DNA of 55,126 nt from Deltaproteobacteria bacterium (GTDB lineage: Bacteria; Desulfobacterota; Dissulfuribacteria; Dissulfuribacterales; UBA3076): contig JAGYNZ010000017.1 in NCBI GenBank assembly GCA_018399745.1, forward strand, positions 1 through 55,126. Reading direction: 5' to 3'. The notes beneath the pieces were generated by a model, which saw only the letters and a list, made by a program, of their open reading frames with translations, was not told the DNA's origin and ran no database searches. Positions 26,140-32,818 of the stretch are shown one piece after another. Every line of letters begins with the position of its first letter. Within the stretch, counting starts at the first letter, position 1. A program made the translations under genes and the position numbers.

Positions 26140-26159
26140 GTACAGGCATTTTTATTTTG

Positions 26160-26191
26160 GACACGGATGACACGGATTACACGGATGGATA
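26160..26191 (+). repeat. Short tandem repeat, acacggat units
   Basis: Three near-copies of a 10-11 base unit (gacacggatg, acacggatta, cacggatgg) occur in a row after the regulator gene. Similar 'catccgtgtaatccgtg' runs are scattered in many bacterial genomes. No coding role; it lies between a stop codon and the shared terminator. Confidence 0.6.
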
Positions 26192-26240
26192 TGGATCTGG
26201 CGCGGGGACCAGGTGCTGCTGAAAAAGTAAAGAGGGCAAA

Positions 26241-26273
26241 ATAAAAGCCCCTGTCGTGGACAGGGGCTTTTAT
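26241..26273. terminator. Bidirectional rho-independent terminator
   Basis: A perfect 15-base-pair stem (26241-26255 with 26259-26273) closes on a 3-base loop, GC-rich at the tip (gcccctgtc/gacaggggc) with A-runs and T-runs at its base on both strands. It lies between the convergent regulator gene and PEP-CTERM gene, and can end transcripts from either side. Confidence 0.92.
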
Positions 26274-26302
26274 CAGGTGAATTATTACAGCGGTTATCTC
26301 TT

Positions 26303-26905
26303 TTAGGCCTTTTTGTTCAGTCTTTTGCGGCCATAGCCCATCATGCCGAGGAGACCGGTGCCCATGAGCAGAATGGTGGCGGGTTCGGGGACAGGGGCGG
26401 CACCGGCAGTAACTGTAGCCGAAATGGTAGTTGTATTACCTAAGCCCCCTGTTGCTATGTCTTCAAAGTCGACATCAAAATAGCGATTGTCGGCCAAAAA
26501 CAATGTCTGGGGCATATCTGTCCAAGTCAGGCTACCTCCCGAAATAATACCACAGAAGGTAAACCAATTTCCATTACCTGTACCAGTTATTTCCGATCCG
26601 GCGGGTTGCTCAAATGCCAGTGTTGCTTCAATGTCCGCTGTACCACGACCAAGCAATCCCCCAACAGTTATATCAAAAAAATCAAATGTGTGGCTTTCAC
26701 CATAATCTAGAGAGAATACCTCACTGTCCAAATTATCAGAGAGAGTCGCCTCTATTCCCGTCCATCCATACGTGCTTATATTAGACAGTGCTACTGAAGA
26801 ATTGGGTGCTCCTGCGACATCAAAATTGATCGGGATAGCTCCTGCCGTCGCAACCAACGTAAAAACTAACGCACTTGCAAATAAAAATACCCTAAGCTTT
26901 TTCAT
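26303..26905 (-). CDS. PEP-CTERM sorting-domain protein
   Basis: A 200-residue exported protein. It has a signal peptide (about 1-22, cut near AGA), a beta-rich, Asn/Thr/Gly-rich body of unknown function, and a classical PEP-CTERM tail from residue 172: VPEP, a hydrophobic helix LLMGTGLLGMMGY, then a basic RKRLNKK end. Such tails are recognised by exosortase, which cleaves and probably anchors or releases the protein at the cell surface, often linked to exopolysaccharide. Exosortase itself is not in the window. The upstream region has a sigma-54 promoter and paired sites, so control by the adjacent PrsR-type activator is likely. Confidence 0.9.
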   Translation of the reverse strand: MKKLRVFLFASALVFTLVATAGAIPINFDVAGAPNSSVALSNISTYGWTGIEATLSDNLDSEVFSLDYGESHTFDFFDITVGGLLGRGTADIEATLAFEQPAGSEITGTGNGNWFTFCGIISGGSLTWTDMPQTLFLADNRYFDVDFEDIATGGLGNTTTISATVTAGAAPVPEPATILLMGTGLLGMMGYGRKRLNKKA

Positions 26906-26968
26906 TCAATACTCCATTTTTTATTAAGATTTATATCTCTGTCCTCACTCTATCGCCATAGATTACGA

Positions 26969-26983
26969 GCAAAAATAGTGCCA
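26969..26983 (-). promoter_or_regulatory. Sigma-54 promoter of the PEP-CTERM gene
   Basis: Reading on the minus strand: TGGCAC, five bases, TTGC, the full -24/-12 consensus, with a T-rich spacer. Transcription would start about 50 bases before the ATG at 26905. This is the strongest promoter of the sigma-54 type that I see in the window, and it fits the sigma-54 activator encoded next door. Confidence 0.87.
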
Positions 26984-27044
26984 TATTTTTAACTAACTGA
27001 TTTTACACTTATTTTCAAAACACACCCTGCCCATAGAACACACC

Positions 27045-27066
27045 ATTGTAAAGAATTCCGACACCA
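27045..27066 (+). promoter_or_regulatory. Upstream activator site, copy 1 (putative PrsR operator)
   Basis: A 22-base sequence (begins attgtaaagaattccg, ends acacca) about 60-85 bases upstream of the -24/-12 promoter. It recurs as a perfect inverted copy at 27178-27199. Position and repetition suit a sigma-54 enhancer-type site bound by the neighbouring PrsR-like activator. The protein-site link is inferred. Confidence 0.7.
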
Positions 27067-27177
27067 TAAAAAACCAATCTTCCCACCTGAAAGCTATTTT
27101 AAATTACTACAATTATTAAATAAATAGTCATTAACCCGAGATCAGAGCGGCCTTTCACAGGCAAAATAATACGAAAA

Positions 27178-27199
27178 TGGTGTCGGAATTCTTTACAAT
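27178..27199 (-). promoter_or_regulatory. Upstream activator site, copy 2 (inverted)
   Basis: The exact reverse complement of the 22-base site at 27045-27066, 111 bases further upstream of the PEP-CTERM promoter. Perfect identity over all 22 bases in a region otherwise free of constraint suggests selection or a recent mobile element. I favour an operator pair. Confidence 0.7.
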
Positions 27200-27560
27200 T
27201 TTTTGGAAATAAGCCATTTATGACTGGCTTCAGGGCACAAAACAGCAGAAAAGCTTGAATTTTTATTATAAGGAAATCAGTAGCTTATAGCTGAACGATT
27301 ATTGGGTGTTAAAATTTTCGACACCGGTCCGATATGCCTTCGGCGGGCATGGTACGGGGTTTCTGACCATGTTTTTTGCAGAAATGAAAAGACCGCAGAC
27401 GAATTTAAAAGATCAGGCAGGGCAATCCGTGAAATGCGTGTCCCCAAAAATCTCCGGACTTGTCGAGCCCGAGGCAACTGCAATCTCGTAACTGCAGGAC
27501 GTCAGGGGCTGAGACCAGCCTTGCCTGGCCTGTATTGTTCACCAGGCATTTTATATGTTG
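27200..27560. other. Non-coding gap between the regulatory sites and the porin gene
   Basis: About 360 bases without a credible gene, containing the possible third activator site. Short open frames at 27302-27586 lack protein-like composition. The segment 27520-27560 precedes the porin stop; I see no T-run terminator for the porin transcript. Confidence 0.4.
27305..27325 (+). promoter_or_regulatory. Possible third, degenerate activator site
   Basis: A related 21-base sequence (ggtgttaaaattttcgacacc minus its first base shares 15 of 19 positions with the site core tgtaaagaattccgacacc). It is itself nearly palindromic (ggtgt...acacc). It lies 320-340 bases upstream of the PEP-CTERM promoter and could serve that gene or nothing. 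Confidence 0.4.
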
Positions 27561-28877
27561 CTAAAACAGGACCTGGAAATGCGTAACAAGGATGTCATTG
27601 TCAATGTCCTCACCGTGCATCTCTTTTCTGAATGAGTAATTGAGCTGCCATTTGATATCCTGACCGTGAATGAACCAGTTGTATCCAACGGTGTACCAGC
27701 GGCTGTCCAGGGTATTATCAACATCCACATTCGGATCAAACTCATCATATCGCGCAGTGAGCTGGAAATTGTCCGTGAGGTCTATCTGCGCCTGTATGCC
27801 ATAGCCGTATTGACGTTTGGACTTGTTGCCGTCTTGCGTTATGTATTCGAACTGCAGGTGTACGGGCTTCCAGTCGAATGCGCAGTTAAAATCCCAAAGC
27901 TGCAAGTTGTTGGCAACCTTGTGATGAGCTATCGGATACGCATAATAGCCATCTACCTCTTCCGCCCTTCCAAGGACCGTGGTTTCATAGTCATAGCCGG
28001 TCTGATCGTAGGCATAGCTTGTGCCTAAGACAAGGTGCGGCGACGGGCGCCAGAGAAACATGCCGGAGACCATGAAATTTTCGTTATCATTACGCATACG
28101 ATTGAATGAGTTGCCGTTGTACAGACCGATTGCATAAAAGAACGGCGCGTCGTGGATTTTTGCCCCCTGTGTCCGCCCGTCCCATTCACCCTTTCTGGGT
28201 GACTCCAGGCTGATTCCGATCTCACGCTTTCGAGCGAGCTTATCTATCACCAGGGCGCGTTCACATAGAGGAAGTTGCGGTCCGGCCGTGGTATAAGACG
28301 GGGAAAAACGCGACTTGAACTGACCAACCCGTATGTTAATCAAAGGATGCGCCTTATAGACAAAATATGCGTCCTGGAGTTTTACGCCGATGTCCTGTTT
28401 TTTTAGCTCATAATCAGGTGTCGCTGGATCCAGATTGTCTTCATTATGATCGCCGTCTACACTGAGCTGCACATGGTATTTCCACCGCTCAGTAACGTCA
28501 CCGTACCAGCGAAGACGCACACGGCGCATTGAAAACCCGTCGAATTCAGAGTCATCAAAGGCATTTTGATGGGTTACTTCATTCAAATCGCCATTTTCAA
28601 TATGGGTGTACCGTGGCTGTACACGCCCCTTGAAGTTGCAGGTCATGGGTTTACGGGCGCTCTTAACAACAAACTCCTTTTCATTCAAAGACGGTTTCTG
28701 CTCTTTTTTGATTTCCTTTATACGTCCCTGCCTTATCTTGATAATATCATCCTCAGTGACTATTCCTTTTTCAATAAGCACTTGAAGCAACTCCTCAGCC
28801 GTCAGCTCGGCAAGGCAGTTACCCGCACCGGCGAACAAAAAAAAACCCAAAAAAACAACACAGTACAAATTCTTCAT
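27561..28877 (-). CDS. Outer-membrane porin, OprP/OprO-like (phosphate-selective porin family)
   Basis: A 438-residue exported beta-barrel. A signal peptide (about 1-23, ending CLAE) is followed by a short charged helical segment (ELLQVLIEKGIVTEDDIIKI), then a run of amphipathic strands with FKGRVQPRYT, FSMRRVRLRWYGDV, DAYFVYKAHPLINIRVGQFKSRFS and a C-terminal VTHFQVLF ending in phenylalanine, the outer-membrane insertion signal. The pattern fits the phosphate-selective porin O/P family; many members do not actually prefer phosphate, so the solute is open. It lies downstream of a small cysteine protein on the same strand. Confidence 0.85.
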   Translation of the reverse strand: MKNLYCVVFLGFFLFAGAGNCLAELTAEELLQVLIEKGIVTEDDIIKIRQGRIKEIKKEQKPSLNEKEFVVKSARKPMTCNFKGRVQPRYTHIENGDLNEVTHQNAFDDSEFDGFSMRRVRLRWYGDVTERWKYHVQLSVDGDHNEDNLDPATPDYELKKQDIGVKLQDAYFVYKAHPLINIRVGQFKSRFSPSYTTAGPQLPLCERALVIDKLARKREIGISLESPRKGEWDGRTQGAKIHDAPFFYAIGLYNGNSFNRMRNDNENFMVSGMFLWRPSPHLVLGTSYAYDQTGYDYETTVLGRAEEVDGYYAYPIAHHKVANNLQLWDFNCAFDWKPVHLQFEYITQDGNKSKRQYGYGIQAQIDLTDNFQLTARYDEFDPNVDVDNTLDSRWYTVGYNWFIHGQDIKWQLNYSFRKEMHGEDIDNDILVTHFQVLF

Positions 28878-28928
28878 ACTATTAATTCTCCCTTTGTTTT
28901 CAGGCCGTTCGTAGTCCGTTATATGGGG

Positions 28929-29306
28929 TCAGACATGGCTGGAAGCGTTCCGGTCCGAGGGATTCATAAAGTCCCTCTTGACCGATTTCGCAGTGCAACC
29001 GATGTCCTGCTGGTCATTTTTTATCGAGGAATGACTCAATTTGGTGTGGGAATTGTTTTGCGAGGTATTCAGTATAGATTGTACATTTTTATTCTTGAAT
29101 TGTTTACATATACTGCCAGGTAAAAGGAATAAATCATGATAGCTACATATACCTGCATCACCTCTGGATGATGAATAAAAAGACGATAGTATAAGAATGC
29201 CAGGGAATAATAATTCCAGTTTTTTGGGATCATTATTGAAAAACTCGCAATCATTACAAGTTATTGTCTTATTAGATTTTTTCTTTGATAATTTAAACAT
29301 ATTCAA
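28929..29306 (-). CDS. Small cysteine-motif protein, function unknown
   Basis: A 125-residue soluble protein. The first 70 residues show a distinct pattern: CNDCEFFNN (C17, C20), ELLFPGILILSSFYSSSRGD, then GICSYHDLF (C54) and ICKQF (C67), which looks like a four-cysteine metal or disulfide site and matches a family of short bacterial proteins I recall without a name. The remaining tail is polar and Asn/Ser-rich. It precedes the porin gene by 51 bases on the same strand, so the two may be cotranscribed. Not seen elsewhere in the window. Confidence 0.6.
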   Translation of the reverse strand: MNMFKLSKKKSNKTITCNDCEFFNNDPKKLELLFPGILILSSFYSSSRGDAGICSYHDLFLLPGSICKQFKNKNVQSILNTSQNNSHTKLSHSSIKNDQQDIGCTAKSVKRDFMNPSDRNASSHV

Positions 29307-29769
29307 CTTGGTATCAAATAATGTATTACTTTTGCAAAAAATATATTATTTTTGTTAAAAGTCAATATATTATGAGATATTGTGATTCTGCCGGAGCGCA
29401 TGCATTATCATTTGTGAATATCAACAGTCATGACCTTGTTGAAATATGGAATTACAGAGAATATAAAGAATTCAGGCAAAATTACGACAGGAGGACTGAA
29501 GAGCTTTCAGCGGCATATGAAGAATATAGATTTTGATCTCTCGGGAATTACGGGTGAAACGAACAGGGCCGATAAGATAAGTGTAAGAGACTTGAAGATT
29601 TATTCTCCCTTCTTCCTGCATGACATGTTATACGTCATACGGTATTCAGTGCCCCATATATATAGAAACTTTTATTTATAACCCTTGAGGTGTACACAAA
29701 ATTTTTATTTGAGGATTCACCGGGGCGGCTTAGATTAAAAGTAATAAAATTTCTAAAACAGGACTATAG
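29307..29769. other. AT-rich gap upstream of the subtilase gene
   Basis: About 460 bases, clearly more AT-rich than the genes around it, with long runs of A and T near 29320-29360. Two overlapping short plus-strand frames (29321-29536 and 29430-29681) have some protein-like stretches but no ribosome binding site and no family resemblance, so I do not call them genes. It should contain the divergent promoters. Confidence 0.4.
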
Positions 29770-31629
29770 ATGACATTCGGTTTAAATATCCTTAAAAAAT
29801 GTTTTGTTTTTCTGGTGATCATATCAGGTCTGAACACGGCGTCCGGGCTTTCTGCCGGCGAATATAGACCGTATATAGATGGTGAAGTACTGATCCAGTT
29901 GAGGCAGCAGGATGATGCAGCAAACCACAGACAGGCCCGTATGCTCAGGACACTGGACGTCGATGTTATTAAAGACTTGAAAAACAACGTCTACCTGGTA
30001 AGGCTGTCAAAAGATGAATCGGCAGTCAGTGCAGCAAGGCGGCTTGCCAACTATCCCGATGTAGAATTCGCCGAGCCGAACTACAGACGGTATATCAAGT
30101 CAGTGATTCCGAATGACCCTCTTTTTGATGCACAGTGGGCCCTTGAAAACATCCAGAGCGGAGATGCGTGGGAAATACAAAAGGGTGATCAGGGGATCAT
30201 AGTTGCCCTTCCTGATACAGGTATCGATTATACACATAAGGATCTGAAAAATAATCTCTGGAAAAACGATGATGAAGACTGGAAGGCCTTCGGACCAGGA
30301 TATAACGGCATAGACGATGACGGAGATGGATATATAGACAACTATTTTGGAATCAACTGTGTCACTGGAAGCGGAGACCCCATGGACGATGAGGGCCACG
30401 GGACTCATATTGCCGGGATCATTGGCGGGGAAGGGAACAATTCCATAGGCATAAGCGGCGTCAACTGGCGCGTGTCAATAATGGGTGTCAAGTTTATCAG
30501 AGCGGTTGATGGAAGCGGAAGCATAGCCGACGAGATCGAGGCTATTGAGTTTGCAGCAGGCAGTGGCGCAAAGGTCATTAATATGAGTTTTTCCGGAAAC
30601 TATTTTTCAGAAATTGAAAGGCATGCCATTGAAAACGCAAAAGAGGTGCTATTTATTACGGCAGCAGGCAACGAAATAACGAATAACGATTATATGCCCA
30701 GTTACCCTGCCAGCTATAAACTTCCCAACATCATATCAGTTGCCGCATCAGATCAGTCCGACGAGCTGGCGTTTTTTTCAAATCAAGGCAGTAATACTAT
30801 CAGCGTGGCAGCACCCGGCGTCAATATCCTGAGTACGATTCCAGGCGATGACTATTCCTCTCTCAGCGGGACTTCGATGGCTACGGGCTATGTTACCGGA
30901 CTGGCGGCCCTTATACTTGCAGAAAGGCCGTATAGCTCAGTGGCGGACGTAAAGGATAGAATCCTGAGGACAGTCGATACCAATGCCGATCTCCAAGATA
31001 AAATTTTGACCGGCGGCCGCATAAACGCCTATAGGGCACTTACAGAATTCATAACAGGACCCTATATATATACAATTTCTCCCGACAGGGGCCCGGCTGG
31101 TTCTGAGGTCTCCATTCAGGGGACAGGCTTCGGCGGGACTGCCGGCCAGGTCATCTTTGAGGATAATCTCGCGGCCCCTGTAATCTCCTGGACTGATGAG
31201 AAGATTGTATGCCGGGTTCCGGAAGGGGCCTCAACAGGGTCTGTTTATGTTGAGACCTTTGGCGGATCAACAAGCAACGGGCTGCATTTTGAGGTAACCT
31301 TTTATCCAGCAATGGGGAGGATCGCCTTTCCTTACATAAACGTCGAGGAAGGCCGGAGTTCCTTTATCTTTTTCTCTAATCCCATGGATTATTCTATTAC
31401 TGTAGAGGCCTTTGCAGTAGGCTCAAGCGGTGATAATACCCTGAAGTTTATGAGTATTGATCCCTTTGGGAAAATCGTAATGGATATGAAGGGGTTCGGT
31501 ATTCTAAATGAGCCGTTTTCTCTTGATTGCAGCTCAGAGGAATTGTTCGGGGCAGCTATTTTAACTATCAAAGAAGATGTGGGTGAGGTAATGTTTTTAC
31601 CCCACATGATTTTCAGTGGGCTCCGCTGA
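29770..31629 (+). CDS. Secreted subtilisin-like serine protease (S8) with IPT/TIG domain
   Basis: A 619-residue exported protease. A signal peptide (about 1-26) leads to an inhibitor-type propeptide (about 33-110, ending EFAEPNY), then the catalytic domain with D149 (LPDTGID), H210 (GHGTHIAG) and S369 (SGTSMA), and the oxyanion N301 (AAGN). An acidic DDDGDGYID loop (182-190) looks like a calcium site. After the protease come an IPT/TIG immunoglobulin-like domain (about 435-515) and a last beta domain of about 100 residues. That last domain resembles the separate secreted protein at 32193. The lipoprotein gene begins 2 bases after its stop, so an operon is likely. Confidence 0.92.
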   Translation: MTFGLNILKKCFVFLVIISGLNTASGLSAGEYRPYIDGEVLIQLRQQDDAANHRQARMLRTLDVDVIKDLKNNVYLVRLSKDESAVSAARRLANYPDVEFAEPNYRRYIKSVIPNDPLFDAQWALENIQSGDAWEIQKGDQGIIVALPDTGIDYTHKDLKNNLWKNDDEDWKAFGPGYNGIDDDGDGYIDNYFGINCVTGSGDPMDDEGHGTHIAGIIGGEGNNSIGISGVNWRVSIMGVKFIRAVDGSGSIADEIEAIEFAAGSGAKVINMSFSGNYFSEIERHAIENAKEVLFITAAGNEITNNDYMPSYPASYKLPNIISVAASDQSDELAFFSNQGSNTISVAAPGVNILSTIPGDDYSSLSGTSMATGYVTGLAALILAERPYSSVADVKDRILRTVDTNADLQDKILTGGRINAYRALTEFITGPYIYTISPDRGPAGSEVSIQGTGFGGTAGQVIFEDNLAAPVISWTDEKIVCRVPEGASTGSVYVETFGGSTSNGLHFEVTFYPAMGRIAFPYINVEEGRSSFIFFSNPMDYSITVEAFAVGSSGDNTLKFMSIDPFGKIVMDMKGFGILNEPFSLDCSSEELFGAAILTIKEDVGEVMFLPHMIFSGLR

Positions 31630-31630
31630 T

Positions 31631-32107
31631 ATGAAAAGGGTTGTTGGTTTTATAATCATGGCCATGATAATCTCATGTATGGCATCCGGTTGTGCCACGA
31701 ATTCTACCGTTGGATCCGTCAGGGATGAAGAGGGTGTACTGAGAGAAAGGGTCAATCTTTTTTGGAAGGCAAAGACCATCGGGGACTGGGATGAGGCCAG
31801 GACCTTTGTTGACCCTGATCTCAAGCAGGAACTTACTCCGTATTTCGAGCGATTAAAGTCAAAACGTTCCAATGCCGAATATAAATCAGTCCATGTAAAA
31901 GAGATCACCATAGAAGGTGAAAACGCCGTTGTACTGGTCGATGTGGCCGTCAAACTGATTCACCCCATGCTGTTATCCCTGCCGGTACAGCAGAGTCAGA
32001 TAGAAGAGTACTGGACAAGAAAGAAAGATACATGGTATGTGGTAATGAGAAAGCCGGATGTCTCTGAATTTTTTGAGAGATTCGGCCCGAAAGAAGAGAG
32101 GAGGTGA
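31631..32107 (+). CDS. Predicted lipoprotein, function unknown
   Basis: A 158-residue exported protein with a clear lipoprotein signal: hydrophobic helix then MASGC, so C23 or close to it should be lipidated. The mature part (LRERVNLFWKAKTIGDWDEART... followed by a beta segment ending YWTRKKDTWYVVMRKP) resembles small NTF2/SnoaL-like or DUF4440-type alpha+beta domains, but this is only an impression. ATG 31631 is preferred over GTG 31616 since it gives a normal signal peptide. It sits between the subtilase and the secreted beta protein in one apparent operon. Confidence 0.75.
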   Translation: MKRVVGFIIMAMIISCMASGCATNSTVGSVRDEEGVLRERVNLFWKAKTIGDWDEARTFVDPDLKQELTPYFERLKSKRSNAEYKSVHVKEITIEGENAVVLVDVAVKLIHPMLLSLPVQQSQIEEYWTRKKDTWYVVMRKPDVSEFFERFGPKEERR

Positions 32108-32192
32108 GGTCGTTTTTTCAGCAAAAAGTTTGACAAAAGAACGTTACACCAGGTCTGAATCATCTATAGAATATAGAAAAAGGAGAGGAAAA

Positions 32193-32660
32193 ATGAAAAA
32201 GAAGATTCTGGGAATTTTGCTCGTTATATGCGTAATGTTTTCATTCGGACTGGCGGGGGCCGCCACCGTATCACAGGCCGACCTCCCCAAGCATCTGGAG
32301 TCCGCTGTGCCAGGTTCCTATGCGCTTTGGTTTCCAGCAGTACCTGACATTCCGGGTCCTCCTTTTTACTGGAAGAGTTATATCATAATAGCCAACTGGT
32401 ATGGTGTTGATGTTACTGTTTCGGTCACGGCTACAGCATTCAGTGATGATCCCAATAACCAGCCCACAACCAAGACATATACCCTTGGCCCATATCAGAA
32501 GATGGTCAGGCAGCTCAACGACTTCGGATTCAGCAATACCATAGCAGATATCTGGATCACTTCGAATGCCCCTATTTTCGGGGCTACCGTGCTTCTGATG
32601 GATTCAGACACATATGAAGTGCTGACTGCAATCCCGCATATTGATATACAGGTGAATTAA
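32193..32660 (+). CDS. Secreted beta-domain protein related to the subtilase C-terminal domain
   Basis: A 155-residue exported protein. A signal peptide (about 1-23, ending AGAA) precedes a single beta-rich domain with WFPAV, WKSYIIIANWYGVDVTVSV, LGPYQKMVRQLNDFGF and ITSNAPIFGATVLL, ending near IPHI. The same order of blocks closes the subtilase at 29770 (AFPYI, SSFIFFSNPMDYSITVEAF, IDPFGKIVMDMKGFGI, SEELFGAAILT, LPHM). ATG 32193 has an excellent aaggagagg site; the frame upstream of it is not real coding. A hairpin follows the stop. Function unknown; a surface or cell-envelope role with the protease is a guess from order. Confidence 0.8.
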   Translation: MKKKILGILLVICVMFSFGLAGAATVSQADLPKHLESAVPGSYALWFPAVPDIPGPPFYWKSYIIIANWYGVDVTVSVTATAFSDDPNNQPTTKTYTLGPYQKMVRQLNDFGFSNTIADIWITSNAPIFGATVLLMDSDTYEVLTAIPHIDIQVN

Positions 32661-32666
32661 AAAACT

Positions 32667-32700
32667 CGGGGCAATACGGAGGAATATACGTATTGCCCCG
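32667..32700 (+). terminator. Probable terminator of the subtilase operon
   Basis: A perfect 12-base-pair stem (cggggcaatacg with cgtattgccccg) around a 10-base loop starts 7 bases after the stop of the secreted protein. The T-run behind it is short and broken, so termination efficiency is uncertain. Confidence 0.7.
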
Positions 32701-32818
32701 TGCCTTCTTACAGGCCAGGCCTATCTGCCGTCCAAGCATTCATCCACATTATAGATATTCCCAAATAGTTATTTCCAAATACTGAACCGGGGTTTCTGAT
32801 GAACGGTAAGAATTTTCT

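Noticed and set aside
27302-27586. Plus-strand frame with many Arg/Gly/Ala codons between the PEP-CTERM operators and the porin gene
   Set aside because: It runs into the porin 3' end on the opposite strand, contains the possible operator and has the look of an out-of-frame shadow.
29321-29681. Two overlapping short plus-strand frames before the subtilase gene
   Set aside because: AT-rich sequence with long A/T runs, no ribosome binding site, and no recognisable motif in either frame.
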